A stretch of 64,000 bases of DNA from Marinobacter sp. F4216 (GCF_019931195.1 NZ_JAIOUO010000006.1:1-64000), one strand, 5' to 3'. Positions 33,901 through 42,747 are shown, counted from the stretch's first letter. Notes: generated by a model not told the origin, from the letters alone. A program made the numbers and translations.

Positions 33901-34140
33901 GATGGAACGGATACCCTCGATACCGCTGATGGCGCCCTCGATGATCTGGGTTACCTGGGTATCCACCACTTCTGCGGCCGCACCCGGGTAATTGGTGGCA
34001 ATGGACACCACGGGCGGGTCGATGTCGGGATACTCCCGGACCGGCAACCCCAGCAGCGCAGCTACGCCGAACACCACAATCAGGAGGCTAACGACGGTGG
34101 CGAAGACCGGACGTTTGATGGAAATATCCGACAACACCAT
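30994..34140 (-). CDS. RND multidrug efflux inner-membrane pump (HAE1 family)
   Basis: 1048 aa, the usual length. Twelve membrane helices and two large periplasmic loops in the AcrB/MexB layout. Begins MVLSDISIKRPVFATVVSLL, and the helix-4 proton-relay pair is present in GLVVDDAIVMLENIQRR. Such pumps are trimers that use the proton gradient to push drugs, detergents or solvents out through an outer-membrane channel. The adaptor gene lies 2 nt upstream. No outer-membrane factor gene is nearby, so it must borrow a TolC-like channel encoded elsewhere. Substrate is not predictable. Confidence 0.92.
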   Translation of the reverse strand: MVLSDISIKRPVFATVVSLLIVVFGVAALLGLPVREYPDIDPPVVSIATNYPGAAAEVVDTQVTQIIEGAISGIEGIRSIESSTEQGESRTSVEFSTSRDVDIAANDVRDAVARVADQLPDEADAPTVSKADSDARPVLWVTLRSDLWDSAELTDFADRVLVDRLSVLEGVANVIIGGERRYAIRIWLDLERMAARDITVAEVEQALRSNNVEFPAGSVDSATRTFTVRADGRLSTVEEFRSLVLRRDDASLLRLGDVSDVRMGVESDITRLRANGETAVGLGIIRQSKSNIVAVSDAVKAELDAIRSTLPPEITLTRSYDESIFIRASTREVLTTLAIAVLLVVLVIFIFLRSWRATLIPAVTIPVAVIGAFIGLGFLGFSINVLTLLAVILAIGLVVDDAIVMLENIQRRIDQGEPALLASYRGARQVAFAVVATTLTLVAVFVPISFMGGNVGRLFAEFGFTLAAAVVVSSLVALTLTPMLCSKWLRHSPETDEGHRLWAASERVFHALTRGYERLLVASLRLPGLLIGLGLVGTLISALVYPKLAQELAPTEDRGIIILPTSAPRGSTVEYTDHYVRQVEQILMPYLESEASDRFLAIVGFRDEEDNAFLIMGLTPWEQRSQKQQNITNELRAKLGQVSGIRTVAVNPSGLGRRGFGQPLEFVIAGPDYASVQAWSEEILERAKENPNLLNPDIDFELTRPELRVSIDRERAADLGITVQDVGTTLQTLLASRNVTTYVDRGQEYDVILQAAERDRATPEDLGQIFMRTRDDGELIPLQALVSVEEAGTNPDLKRIDRLPAVVLSASLAEGYDLGSALKYLNTLAVDNLPPEARTSYQGLAREFEESSAAVYITFGLAFLVVFLVLAAQFESWIHPLIIMLTVPLAVTGALLALWWSGISLNIYSQIGIIMLLGLMAKNGILIVEFANQLRDRGYDIREAILKGASLRFRPVLMTTISTVFGAIPLVLATGAGAESRASIGVVILGGLVFATTLTLFLIPVLYNLLARFTRPTRAIEQELDRLASGSSGGAGTASAPQGRAENF
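31646..31654 (+). promoter_or_regulatory. Perfect DnaA box inside the RND gene
   Basis: TTATCCACA within the coding sequence (encodes AVDNL on the minus strand). Part of the cluster described in the findings. Confidence 0.35.
33433..33441 (-). promoter_or_regulatory. Perfect DnaA box inside the RND gene
   Basis: TGTGGATAA, the reverse of TTATCCACA, within the coding sequence. A one-mismatch copy lies at 33833-33841. Confidence 0.35.
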
Positions 34141-34142
34141 GG

Positions 34143-35240
34143 TCAGGAAGACTCCAGAGCACCGAGGAACCGGTTGTCCGGTATCGCGTTTTGGTCATCG
34201 ACCACCCGAATCCGTTCACCGCTGCTGAGTCGATCCTGGCCAGTGACGACCACAGCGTCCTGCGGACTCAGCCCACGGGTGATCTCCACCCTGCCCGGCA
34301 TCCGGGCACCGATGCCTACCGACACGCGTCGGGCCACGCCATCCTCGGCAACAAACACATAATGCTCGTCCCCGCGCACCATTACTGCCTGCTCTGGAAT
34401 CACCAACGCCTCGCGCTCCTGCAGCGTGACGGTCGCTGACATAAACTGACCGGGCCGCAACCGACCCTCCGGATTATTGATCAACGCACGGACCGGCAAG
34501 GTGCGGCTAACCGGGTCTACCCGGGTCCCCAGTTTCGCCAGCTCACCGCTGAAGGGCTGGTCGGGATACGCTGGCGAAGATCCCTCGACCGGCAACCCAA
34601 CGCGTAAATCGGCCAGGAATCGTTCGGGGATGGAAAACTTCAATTCCATCCGATCAACCTCATCCAGCGTGGCCAGCATCGTGCCGACGGCGATGTAGGC
34701 CCCTTCAGACAGGTCGCTCAGGCCAACCACACCTGCAAAAGGTGCCCGGATACGATGGTTCTCCAGCCGCACCACCGCTGCCTCACGTTCGGCATCGGCG
34801 ATCCGGACAGTGGTGGCCAATTCATCCACCTGGGACTGGGAAATACTGTTGTTGGCGCGCAAGCTTTGAGCCCGCTTCAGTTGCCGGCGTGCTTCGGCCA
34901 GACGTGCTTCGATCACCTGGAGGTCGGCCGTGGCCTGGCGATCATCCAACTGCACCAACATCTCGCCTTGCGCGACCTTGGCTCCGGGCATCAGGTTGAG
35001 TGAGACCACCCGCCCGCTCACTTCGGCCGTCAATTCAACCGCCCTCAGGGCGCTGAGGCTACCCACAGACTTCACCACGTCGCTTACCGTAGCCGTCTCC
35101 GGTAAGCGAGTATTAACTACCTGGGCTGGCCGCTCCCGTTGACCGTCGGCCGCGGTGTTCGTACCCAGCTTTTCGAAGGTGAACAGAGCACCGAGTCCGA
35201 AAACCACCAATATCAACGCAACCAGCCATTGTTTACCCAT
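34143..35240 (-). CDS. RND efflux periplasmic adaptor (membrane fusion protein)
   Basis: 365 aa. N-terminal membrane helix (LVALILVVFGLGALFTF) without a lipobox, then lipoyl half LTAEVSGRVVSLNLMPGAKV, a short coiled coil (about 125-155), the second half IRAPFAGVVGLSDLSEGAYI and the beta-barrel with the membrane-proximal domain. It bridges the RND pump to an outer-membrane channel. It starts 24 nt after the DUF3833 gene and its stop is 2 nt before the pump gene, so all three form one operon. Confidence 0.92.
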   Translation of the reverse strand: MGKQWLVALILVVFGLGALFTFEKLGTNTAADGQRERPAQVVNTRLPETATVSDVVKSVGSLSALRAVELTAEVSGRVVSLNLMPGAKVAQGEMLVQLDDRQATADLQVIEARLAEARRQLKRAQSLRANNSISQSQVDELATTVRIADAEREAAVVRLENHRIRAPFAGVVGLSDLSEGAYIAVGTMLATLDEVDRMELKFSIPERFLADLRVGLPVEGSSPAYPDQPFSGELAKLGTRVDPVSRTLPVRALINNPEGRLRPGQFMSATVTLQEREALVIPEQAVMVRGDEHYVFVAEDGVARRVSVGIGARMPGRVEITRGLSPQDAVVVTGQDRLSSGERIRVVDDQNAIPDNRFLGALESS

Positions 35241-35264
35241 AAAATTCCGTCGTTTTCCTTAGTG

Positions 35265-35828
35265 TCAGGGGCGCTTCTGGATAACCAGCACCACCTCGCC
35301 CACATCGATGCCCCATTTACTCATGGTGGTCTGGTTGATCAGCGTGTCCGGGGTCACCAGGTACATCCAGTCGTCCATTCGTACATCCAGAGTACCATCG
35401 CCATAGGCCACCTGAAGCACGTAATTCATATGGATCGCATTTCCCTGCCAGCGCATCAGGCCCGGCTCCACCACATCACCGGCGGTAGCCCGGTAACCGT
35501 CTTCCACCGGTGTCAGGGTCCAGACCCGGGTTTGCACCTCACCATCATCGAAGCGGAACACTTCATCCAGCGTACCGATGCCATCGTCGGTCCAACTGGC
35601 TTTGATATCGGCGTCGAAGGTGCGAACAACTTCACCAGAGAAATCCTTGACCACACCGCGGGCGGATAAATTGCCGACGAAAAACTCGCTGGGAACCAGG
35701 GCCGGTTCCCGGGTGTCGTAATCCTCCAGGGAGGGTCCGGCGCAGCCCGTCAGGATCCAGACACAACACAGTAACCACAGGTGGCGAATCAGGCCAGTTG
35801 AGAGGCCTCTATCAATCGGAATTTGCAT
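35265..35828 (-). CDS. DUF3833 lipoprotein
   Basis: 187 aa. Signal sequence with lipobox ILTGC, so Cys29 is the lipidated residue. The rest matches the DUF3833 family layout: FFVGNLSARGVVKDFSGEVV, DDGEVQTRVWTL, AGDVVEPGLMRWQGNAIHM, DDWMYLVTPDTLINQTTMSKWG (in parts). Function unknown. It heads the RND operon and stands opposite the acyl-CoA dehydrogenase across a 248-bp divergent spacer; a role in the envelope with the pump is only inferred. Confidence 0.88.
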   Translation of the reverse strand: MQIPIDRGLSTGLIRHLWLLCCVWILTGCAGPSLEDYDTREPALVPSEFFVGNLSARGVVKDFSGEVVRTFDADIKASWTDDGIGTLDEVFRFDDGEVQTRVWTLTPVEDGYRATAGDVVEPGLMRWQGNAIHMNYVLQVAYGDGTLDVRMDDWMYLVTPDTLINQTTMSKWGIDVGEVVLVIQKRP

Positions 35829-36076
35829 GACTTTTACACTCGTAATGGTCTGTGGATAAACGCCTTTGGCCCTTCAACTCATACGCCTCTTCGCCGGTCA
35901 CCGATCAGCAACGAGATGGTCGGGTTCCCTGTCCGTCATTTCGGCCAATTCGCTCTTTTGACAAAGGCCAAAGCGGTTTTCGTCAATGGCAGCCCGTCAG
36001 GAATGCCGTAAAACCTGCGCTATTGGAGGCAGCAAGCCCCGCGCCTCTCCGAGATGCTGACCAGCGAGGATCCGGT
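35829..36076. promoter_or_regulatory. Divergent control region with a perfect DnaA box
   Basis: Spacer between DUF3833 (minus) and the acyl-CoA dehydrogenase (plus). The frame of the dehydrogenase is open across most of it, but the family-typical N-terminus begins at 36077, so this is taken as non-coding. A perfect DnaA box TGTGGATAA lies at 35851-35859. TTGACA at about 35957 is a possible -35, but no clear -10 follows. Confidence 0.45.
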
Positions 36077-37897
36077 ATGCCCAGTTACAAAGCACCACTG
36101 CGCGATATGAAATTCCTGCTCAACGAAGTGTTCGATTACCCCGGCCACTATCGCACTCTGAGCACCGGCGCCAACGCCACCCCAGACATTGTCGACGCGG
36201 TACTGAATGAGTGTGGCCGGTTCTGCGAGGAAGTGCTCAGTCCGCTCTATCAGACCGGCGATGAGGAAGGCTGCCGGCTGGAGGATGGTGAGGTCAGAAC
36301 CCCCAACGGCTTCCGGGACGCCTACCAGCAATACGCCAGCGGGGGCTGGCAGGGCCTGTCCGCTCCGGAGGAGTTTGGCGGCCAGGGACTACCTGCCTCC
36401 ATGGGCCTGTTCAAGCAGGAAATGATGGGCACCGCCAACTGGTCGTTTTCTATGTACCCGGGCCTGTCGCTCGGGGCCATGAATACGCTGTTTCTGCACG
36501 GCAGTGACGAGCAGCAGCAGACCTATCTGGAACCCCTGGTTGAGGGCCGCTGGAGCGGCACCATGTGCCTGACCGAACCCCAGTGCGGCACCGACCTGGG
36601 CCAGGTAAAGACCAGGGCCGAGCCCCGGGCCGACGGCAGCTACCAGCTGACCGGCACCAAGATTTTCATCTCCTCCGGGGATCATGACCTCACCGAGAAC
36701 ATTATTCACATCGTACTGGCGCGCCTGCCGGATGCGCCCAAGGGCACCCGGGGTATCAGCCTGTTTATCGTGCCCAAGTTCCTGCCCACCCCGGACGGTG
36801 GTGTCGGAGAGCGGAACGGTGTGACCTGCGGCGGACTCGAGAAAAAAATGGGCATCAAGGCGTCAGCCACCTGTGTGCTGAACTTCGACCATGCGACGGG
36901 CTATCTGATCGGCCCGGAGAACCAGGGCCTGGAATGCATGTTCACGTTTATGAACACCGCGCGCATCGGCACCGCCATCCAGGGTGTCGGGCCCGCCGAG
37001 CTGTCTTATCAATGGGCACTGGACTATGCCCGGGAACGCCGCTCCATGCGGGCGCTGTCCGGCAAGAAGGAACCGGAGCAGGTGGCCGATGCCCTGATTT
37101 ACCATGCCGATGTGCGCCGTATGTTGATGACTCAGAAGGCCATTGCCGAGGGCGGCCGGGCCATGCTGTATTACGCGGCCCGGCTGGCCGACCACATGGT
37201 CGATGGCCATATGCGCGGGGACCAAGAGGCTGTGGATAAGTACGACGACAAGCTGGGCTTCCTCACCCCGATCCTGAAAGGCTTCCTCACGGAGTTGGGA
37301 AATGAGGCGGCCAATTTGGGTATGCAGGTGTTCGGCGGCCACGGCTACATCCGCGAACACGGCATGGAACAGATTGTCCGGGATACCCGCATTGCCACCC
37401 TGTACGAGGGCACCACCGGCATCCAGGCGCTGGATCTCCTTGGCCGCAAGGTCCTGCTGATGACCAGAGGCGGCGCCGTCCGGGAATTCACCCTGAAGGT
37501 CGCCAACTTCGCCCGCAAACACCTGACCAACAGTCAGCTCCGCCCGATGGCACTGGAGCTGCTGAAACTGACAGGCCAGTGGAACTGGCTCACGGTCAGA
37601 GTCATGCTGGCCGCGCGCAAGGACCGGGATGTGGTCAGCTCGGCAGCCACCGACTTTCTGATGTACAGCGGCTACGTGACCATGGCCTACATCTGGGCCC
37701 GACAGGCAGCAGTGGCGGTGGCAAAGCTGGACACCGGTGGCGAGGAGAGCGAGGCCTTCTACCGGGCCAAGCTGGCGACGGCGGAATTCTACTATCAGCG
37801 CCTGTTGCCGAGGGCGCTGGGCCATGCCACCACCATGCTCGCGCCAGCGAATACGATGATGCAACTCGAGGCGGGCGATATGGCCTGCACCCGCTGA
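36077..37897 (+). CDS. Acyl-CoA dehydrogenase (long FadE5/AcdB-like type)
   Basis: 606 aa from ATG 36077 (MPSYKAPLRDMKFLLNEVFD), with GAGGA about 9 nt upstream; this start matches the family N-terminal extension, and earlier in-frame sequence does not. FAD-binding middle region MCLTEPQCGTDLGQVKT, then FGGHGYIREHGMEQIVRDTR and the catalytic Glu in TLYEGTTGIQALDL. Long members with an N-terminal and a C-terminal extra domain start beta-oxidation of fatty acyl-CoAs. No partner beta-oxidation genes are next to it. A perfect DnaA box (37231-37239) lies inside the gene. Confidence 0.93.
   Translation: MPSYKAPLRDMKFLLNEVFDYPGHYRTLSTGANATPDIVDAVLNECGRFCEEVLSPLYQTGDEEGCRLEDGEVRTPNGFRDAYQQYASGGWQGLSAPEEFGGQGLPASMGLFKQEMMGTANWSFSMYPGLSLGAMNTLFLHGSDEQQQTYLEPLVEGRWSGTMCLTEPQCGTDLGQVKTRAEPRADGSYQLTGTKIFISSGDHDLTENIIHIVLARLPDAPKGTRGISLFIVPKFLPTPDGGVGERNGVTCGGLEKKMGIKASATCVLNFDHATGYLIGPENQGLECMFTFMNTARIGTAIQGVGPAELSYQWALDYARERRSMRALSGKKEPEQVADALIYHADVRRMLMTQKAIAEGGRAMLYYAARLADHMVDGHMRGDQEAVDKYDDKLGFLTPILKGFLTELGNEAANLGMQVFGGHGYIREHGMEQIVRDTRIATLYEGTTGIQALDLLGRKVLLMTRGGAVREFTLKVANFARKHLTNSQLRPMALELLKLTGQWNWLTVRVMLAARKDRDVVSSAATDFLMYSGYVTMAYIWARQAAVAVAKLDTGGEESEAFYRAKLATAEFYYQRLLPRALGHATTMLAPANTMMQLEAGDMACTR
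37231..37239 (-). promoter_or_regulatory. Perfect DnaA box inside the acyl-CoA dehydrogenase gene
   Basis: TGTGGATAA within the coding sequence (AVDKYDDK). Last member of the cluster that starts at 29471. Confidence 0.35.
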
Positions 37898-37939
37898 GAC
37901 CGACAAAAGCAGGCGGCTGGTTTAGGCACCTTGTTCATG

Positions 37940-37970
37940 ACCAGGGGGAAGCGATCGGCTTCCCCCTGGT
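37940..37970. terminator. 12-bp perfect hairpin between convergent genes
   Basis: ACCAGGGGGAAG (37940-37951) and CTTCCCCCTGGT (37959-37970) pair perfectly around a 7-nt loop, between the ends of the acyl-CoA dehydrogenase (plus) and the binding-protein gene (minus). There is no T-run on either side, so it may terminate weakly or protect transcript ends. Confidence 0.55.
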
Positions 37971-37990
37971 GCAGACAACGGAGTGCTCTG

Positions 37991-38740
37991 TCAGAGCCCG
38001 TATTTGGTCTGAAGCGCCTCGTACAAACCATTACGCTTGATGGTTTCAAGCCCTTCATTCAGCTTATCCATGACCTCATCGGGGGTTTCCAGATTCATGG
38101 CAAGGTACAGTTCCGTGTTATTGAACGAGTAAACAGGCACCAGTCCTTCCACATTCTGCTGTGACGCAAAGTAAGGACCCGCCAGACGATCCGCAATCCA
38201 GAGGTCTACCTGTCCCAACTCCAGGCGCTTGGGGTTCACGTCGTCACTTTCCATTTCAGAGACCTGATAGCCACGCTCCAGCAGGTACTCGGTCATGACA
38301 TCCCCCCGATACCCGGCATAAAGCATGTCTTTGGTGTCCTCCAGGCTATCAATCTCCAGATCCGAGCCGGCCGGTGCAAAAACGGTCCACAGGTTACTGG
38401 TCAGCGGTCCAACCCACTGGAACTCAGGCGCACGGTTTTCGGTATACGTGGTGCAGTAAATACCATGGTTCTTCTTGCTCAATGCCCGGTTGTAACCGTA
38501 GTCCCAGTTGCGCAGCTTGATGACATAATCCAGTTCAGACGCGTCAAGAACTGCCTTCACCAACTCGGTACACAGGCCATCAATTCCTTCACCGGTATGC
38601 TCGAAGGCCCGCCCGGTGGAACTCATGTTGTAGGGAGGAAAATTCTCGGTGTAGATATACAGTTTTTCAGTCGCCAGGGCAGGAACTGAAACGCTGGTAA
38701 AACCCAGCACGGCAACGAAGAAAGCGATGATCTTTTGCAC
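37991..38740 (-). CDS. Orphan periplasmic solute-binding protein (SBP_bac_3-like)
   Basis: 249 aa. Signal peptide to about residue 23 (FFVAVLGFTSVSVPALA), then a small family-3 binding fold: LYIYTENFPPYNM, GIDGLCTELVKAVLDASEL, GQVDLWIADRLAGPYFA. No ABC permease or ATPase nearby, so it is the second orphan binding protein in the window. It is not a copy of the one at 10419-11252. Ligand unknown. Confidence 0.8.
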   Translation of the reverse strand: MQKIIAFFVAVLGFTSVSVPALATEKLYIYTENFPPYNMSSTGRAFEHTGEGIDGLCTELVKAVLDASELDYVIKLRNWDYGYNRALSKKNHGIYCTTYTENRAPEFQWVGPLTSNLWTVFAPAGSDLEIDSLEDTKDMLYAGYRGDVMTEYLLERGYQVSEMESDDVNPKRLELGQVDLWIADRLAGPYFASQQNVEGLVPVYSFNNTELYLAMNLETPDEVMDKLNEGLETIKRNGLYEALQTKYGL

Positions 38741-38889
38741 AGGTTATCTCCTTAACCAGTAAAACATGAGCGTCGGAAACCACGGTAGGCTCCGGAAAAT
38801 CCGAGGGAGTTTACCTAGGCTGCTGCGCTGTGGCAGAGATAAATTGTTAGTTTTCGTAATGGGAAGAAGCCTCTACGAATGAGGACCCG

Positions 38890-40260
38890 CTACTTCCCGA
38901 TACAGAAACTGCTGAAGATCTTGCCCAGAAGTTCATCCGGCGACAGGTGACCGGTGATTTCTCCCAGCGCATCCTGAGCCGCCCGTAGATCCTCGGCAAG
39001 CAACTCCCCTGCTCCGTACCCTTCCAACTGATTTTGTCCCTGTACCAGGAGCTCTCTGGCGCGCTCAAGGGCATCCAGATGCCGGCGCCGGGCCAGGAAG
39101 CCACCCTCGGTGGTACTGGCAAAGCCCATGCACTGCTTCAGGTGGTCCCGCAGTACTTCCAGCCCTTCGGCGGATTTCGCCGACAGCCGGATTACCGGTG
39201 CGGAATGATGGGGCGCGGCGCTGATGCCCACCGGCTCGTCAGACAGGTCGACCTTGTTACGAATCACCGATACCGGCGCATTTGCCGGCAACTGGTCAAT
39301 GAAGTCCGGCCAGATCTCGTGAGGTTCGGTTTCCGGGGTGGTGGTCGCATCCACCATCAGCAGGATGCGGTCGGCCTGGCGGATTTCTTCCCAGGCCCGC
39401 TCGATGCCGATACGTTCCACCTCATCAGGGCTGTCCCGCAGACCCGCGGTATCGATGATGTGCAGGGGCATGCCATCGATGTGGATATGTTCCCGCAGCA
39501 CATCCCGGGTGGTGCCTTCGATGGCGGTGACAATCGCCGCCTCGCGTCCGGCCAGCGCATTAAGCAAGCTGGATTTCCCGGCATTGGGCCGGCCGGCGAT
39601 CACTACCTTCATGCCATCCCGCAGGATAGTGCCCTGCTGGGCCTCGGCCAGAATCGTCTCCAGCTGCTCGAGCAGACCTTGCAAATCGGCCGCAACCTTA
39701 CCATCGGCAAGGAAATCGATCTCCTCTTCGGGAAAGTCGATTGCCGCCTCGACGTAGATACGCAAGTGCGTGACCGCATCCACCAGATCGTTGACCCGCT
39801 GGGAAAACACCCCCTGCATGGAACGTACGGCGCAGCGGGCAGCCTGCTCGGAACTGCTTTCAATCAGGTCGGCAATGGCCTCCGCCTGGGCCAGATCCAG
39901 CTTGTCGTTCAGGAATGCCCGCTCCGAGAACTCGCCAGGACGGGCCAGCCGAGCTCCCAGGTCGCACACCTCCCTGAGCAGAAGATCCAGAATGACGGTT
40001 CCACCGTGACCCTGAAGTTCGAACACATCCTCCCCGGTGAACGAATTCGGGTTGGGGAAAAACAGGCCGATGCCCTCATCGATCAGCTCGCCTTCGCAAT
40101 CCAGGAAGGGTCCGTAATGGGCGTAACGGGGCCTGGGCTCATAGCCCAGTATGCGCTGAGCGATCTTCCCGGCGGCCGGGCCCGAGACCCGGACGATACC
40201 CACACCAGCCTGTCCGGGGGCTGTGGCAATGGCGGCAATGGTATCGAACGATGAGGTCAT
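38890..40260 (-). CDS. mnmE: tRNA modification GTPase MnmE
   Basis: 456 aa. N-terminal folate-binding domain ([20 protein letters not shown]), G-domain loop GRPNAGKSS at 223-231 and DTAGLRDS at 270-277, and the C-terminal FCIGK with the active-site Cys. It works with MnmG on tRNA wobble uridines, but here mnmG lies 9.8 kb away, separated by the inserted segment. It follows yidC across a terminator. Confidence 0.98.
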   Translation of the reverse strand: MTSSFDTIAAIATAPGQAGVGIVRVSGPAAGKIAQRILGYEPRPRYAHYGPFLDCEGELIDEGIGLFFPNPNSFTGEDVFELQGHGGTVILDLLLREVCDLGARLARPGEFSERAFLNDKLDLAQAEAIADLIESSSEQAARCAVRSMQGVFSQRVNDLVDAVTHLRIYVEAAIDFPEEEIDFLADGKVAADLQGLLEQLETILAEAQQGTILRDGMKVVIAGRPNAGKSSLLNALAGREAAIVTAIEGTTRDVLREHIHIDGMPLHIIDTAGLRDSPDEVERIGIERAWEEIRQADRILLMVDATTTPETEPHEIWPDFIDQLPANAPVSVIRNKVDLSDEPVGISAAPHHSAPVIRLSAKSAEGLEVLRDHLKQCMGFASTTEGGFLARRRHLDALERARELLVQGQNQLEGYGAGELLAEDLRAAQDALGEITGHLSPDELLGKIFSSFCIGK

Positions 40261-40285
40261 GGGTGTTCCTTTCTGGCAAAACCAA

Positions 40286-40307
40286 AGAGGCTCCCGAAGG
40301 AGCCTCT
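40286..40307 (-). terminator. Hairpin terminator after yidC
   Basis: AGAGGCTCC (40286-40294), loop CGAA, GGAGCCTCT (40299-40307). Read on the minus strand it is followed by a T-rich tail, so it would end the rpmH-rnpA-yidD-yidC transcript, with mnmE starting 25 nt further on. Confidence 0.7.
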
Positions 40308-40328
40308 GTCTGGATCAGGATAAACCGT

Positions 40329-42026
40329 TTACCGGTTTTTGCCTGCCACTTGTGCTTCAATCTGGCGGGTAATGTACCACTGCTGGGCAATGGACAGGAT
40401 GTTGTTGACCAGCCAGTAGAGAACCAGACCGGCCGGGAACCAGAGGAAGAACACGGTAAAGATGAACGGCATCATCTTCATGATCTTGGCCTGCATGGGA
40501 TCCGGTGGTGTTGGGTTCAGGTGCATCTGCAGGAACATGCTGGCGCCCATCAGGATCGGCAGGATGAAGTACGGATCCATCTGGGACAGATCCTGAATCC
40601 ACAGCATGAACGGCGCGTGGCGCAACTGAACGCTTTCGAACAGTACCCAGTACAGGGCAATGAACACCGGCATCTGGACCAGGATCGGCAGACAGCCACC
40701 GAGCGGATTGATCTTTTCCCGCTTGTACAGTGCCATCATCTCCTGGGACATGCGCTGGCGATCGTCACCGTACAGTTCCTTCAGGCGGGTCAGCTGGGGC
40801 GCAACCGCACGCATCTTGGCCATGGACCGGTAGCTGGTGGCGGACAGGTGGAAGAACACAGCTTTGACCAGAATGGTCAACAGGATAATCGCCACACCCC
40901 AGTTACCAACGAGGCTGTGGAACCAGTCCAGGATGATGAACAGGGGCTGGGAGATAAAGAACAGCCAGCCGAAGTCCACCGTACGGTCCAGGTTTGGAGC
41001 CATGGCTTCCAGACGATCGATGATCTTGGGACCGACATAGGCCTGAGCACCCACTTCAGCGCTCTCACCCGGGGCAACCTTGGTTGCCGGATAAACGAAG
41101 CCCATCACGTGCAAAGAGCCCCGACGGGTAGTCTGGAACTGAGCAAGCTGGTCGCGGTCCGGCACCCAGGCAGTCAGGAAGTAATGCTGCAAAAAGGCCA
41201 TCCAGCCGTTGGTGACCTGTTGGTTCACAGGTGTTTCAGACAGATCACTCAAATCGATCTTTTCATAGGGATCTTCCGGAGTGCTGACGACCAGCCCCAG
41301 GAAGGCCTGAATGCCCATGGTGTTCTGACTGGTGGGGTCCGGGGCCTGATCACGAACAATCTTGCCGGTGAAATTGGCCTGCCAGGATTCGCTGGACTGG
41401 TTGTCGATCAGGTAGCGGATGTCCACCTGATAGCTGTCCCGTTCGAAGATGTAACGCTTGGTCAGGTTGACGCCCTGCTCGGTGGTCAGTTTCAGATCCA
41501 CGGTCAGCTGATCTTCACCCTCAGAAAGGGTAAAGGCATCGGTACTGGCCTGATAGACCGGAGCTGAACCACTGGAACGGCTGTCCGGCCCCTGACGGCC
41601 GATCAGACCGCTTTCCAGCACATAGGTGCGGAACTCGGTGCTGGTTAAGAGTTCCAGCGGCTTGGGCTTATTCAGTGATTCGTCGTAGTTGAGCAGGGAA
41701 CTGCGAACCAGATTGCCGCCCACACGATCGATGGTCAGTTTCAACACATCGGTTTCAACGGTGATGAACCGGTTGGCTACGTCCGAATCGCTGGCAGCTG
41801 GTGCCTGCTCATCACTGGAGGTTCCTGGTACCGAGAACTCTTCGCCGGTGTTGGAGCCGGAGCCTTCCTGGGGAAGCACCATGCCATCGGTGCCACCTTC
41901 GATGGAGGCGGTTTCACTGACCTGGGCCGTTTCTACCGGCTGACCATAATCCTCGTTCCAGGAAAGCACCATCAGGTAACTGACGATGGCGAGTCCGGCG
42001 TACAAGACAAAGCGTTGAATATCCAT
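40329..42026 (-). CDS. yidC: Membrane protein insertase YidC
   Basis: 565 aa from ATG 42026 (MDIQRFVLYAGLAIVSYLMV), the family start; the longer frame to 42092 is the yidD region and lacks family sequence. A large periplasmic domain follows the first helix, then the conserved core of five helices (about 350-550: GWGVAIILLTILVKA-like, SVMLWIQDLSQMDPYFILP). YidC inserts membrane proteins such as F0 c and a on its own or with SecYEG. The stop lies before a terminator and the start lies 4 nt after yidD. Confidence 0.97.
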   Translation of the reverse strand: MDIQRFVLYAGLAIVSYLMVLSWNEDYGQPVETAQVSETASIEGGTDGMVLPQEGSGSNTGEEFSVPGTSSDEQAPAASDSDVANRFITVETDVLKLTIDRVGGNLVRSSLLNYDESLNKPKPLELLTSTEFRTYVLESGLIGRQGPDSRSSGSAPVYQASTDAFTLSEGEDQLTVDLKLTTEQGVNLTKRYIFERDSYQVDIRYLIDNQSSESWQANFTGKIVRDQAPDPTSQNTMGIQAFLGLVVSTPEDPYEKIDLSDLSETPVNQQVTNGWMAFLQHYFLTAWVPDRDQLAQFQTTRRGSLHVMGFVYPATKVAPGESAEVGAQAYVGPKIIDRLEAMAPNLDRTVDFGWLFFISQPLFIILDWFHSLVGNWGVAIILLTILVKAVFFHLSATSYRSMAKMRAVAPQLTRLKELYGDDRQRMSQEMMALYKREKINPLGGCLPILVQMPVFIALYWVLFESVQLRHAPFMLWIQDLSQMDPYFILPILMGASMFLQMHLNPTPPDPMQAKIMKMMPFIFTVFFLWFPAGLVLYWLVNNILSIAQQWYITRQIEAQVAGKNR

Positions 42027-42030
42027 AAAA

Positions 42031-42327
42031 TTAATGTCTGGTTCGGATAGTAGTTGGTGAATGAGCCTTGGGCCCAAGCTCGTGTCGGTCACACGATGCT
42101 ACAGGTTGTGGTTCTGTGCCAGGTACCGGATCGTAACCGCCTTCAGACCAGGGATGGCATCGCGACAATCGTTTGGTCGCAAGCAAAAGGCCTTTCAGGG
42201 CACCGTGATGCGTAATGGCTTCGACGGCGTATTGTGAACAGGTTGGGTAGTGTCGGCAATGGCTAGCCATCATGGGGCTGATGGCGTACTGATAGAAGCG
42301 AATGGGTAAGAGCAGGAGTTTGCGCAT
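42031..42327 (-). CDS. yidD: Membrane protein insertion efficiency factor YidD
   Basis: 98 aa. Contains the family Cys-rich core ([27 protein letters not shown]). The C-terminal 25 residues are beyond the usual end and less conserved. YidD is a small membrane-bound helper of YidC. It lies between rnpA (5 nt upstream) and yidC (4 nt downstream). Confidence 0.94.
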   Translation of the reverse strand: MRKLLLLPIRFYQYAISPMMASHCRHYPTCSQYAVEAITHHGALKGLLLATKRLSRCHPWSEGGYDPVPGTEPQPVASCDRHELGPKAHSPTTIRTRH

Positions 42328-42332
42328 TGACC

Positions 42333-42734
42333 CTATCTCCTATCTGAGAGATCGGCAGGGGGAGCCTCGGTCGTCTGAGAGAGCTGATGCTTTTTGTTCA
42401 GTCGTCGCCAGAGGTCGCTCAGTGCCTTCTGAATCGCCCGATTATCCAGGTCTTTGAGTCCCTGACGGCCCAGAAGAACTATATCCATTTCCGGCAGATG
42501 GTGCTGCTGGCGAAAACTTTCCCTGACCTGACGCTTGATCCGGTTTCTCTGGACGGCGAGCTTCAGGTTCTTCTTGGAGAAGATCAAGCCGATCCTGGCG
42601 TGGCCGAGTTGGTTCGGCGTGGCCAGGATCAGAAAATTCCGATGAGGAACCTTGATCTGCACGTCATTGAAGACTTTGCCGTAATCAGCTGGTCGTAGCA
42701 GACGGTGTGATTTCGGGAAACTCAAAGCCTTCAT
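42333..42734 (-). CDS. rnpA: Ribonuclease P protein component
   Basis: 133 aa from ATG 42734 ([20 protein letters not shown]), matching the family start; the longer frame to 42791 overlaps rpmH. The RNA-binding RNR motif reads [16 protein letters not shown]. It is the protein part of RNase P and matures tRNA 5' ends. It starts 13 nt after rpmH ends. Confidence 0.94.
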   Translation of the reverse strand: MKALSFPKSHRLLRPADYGKVFNDVQIKVPHRNFLILATPNQLGHARIGLIFSKKNLKLAVQRNRIKRQVRESFRQQHHLPEMDIVLLGRQGLKDLDNRAIQKALSDLWRRLNKKHQLSQTTEAPPADLSDRR

Positions 42735-42747
42735 GAGGCGAACGGGA

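Noticed and set aside
35852..36076. Open frame upstream of the acyl-CoA dehydrogenase as a 75-residue extension
   Set aside because: The extension has no family sequence, no ribosome-binding site at its start, and contains the divergent promoter region; the start at 36077 has GAGGA and fits the family.
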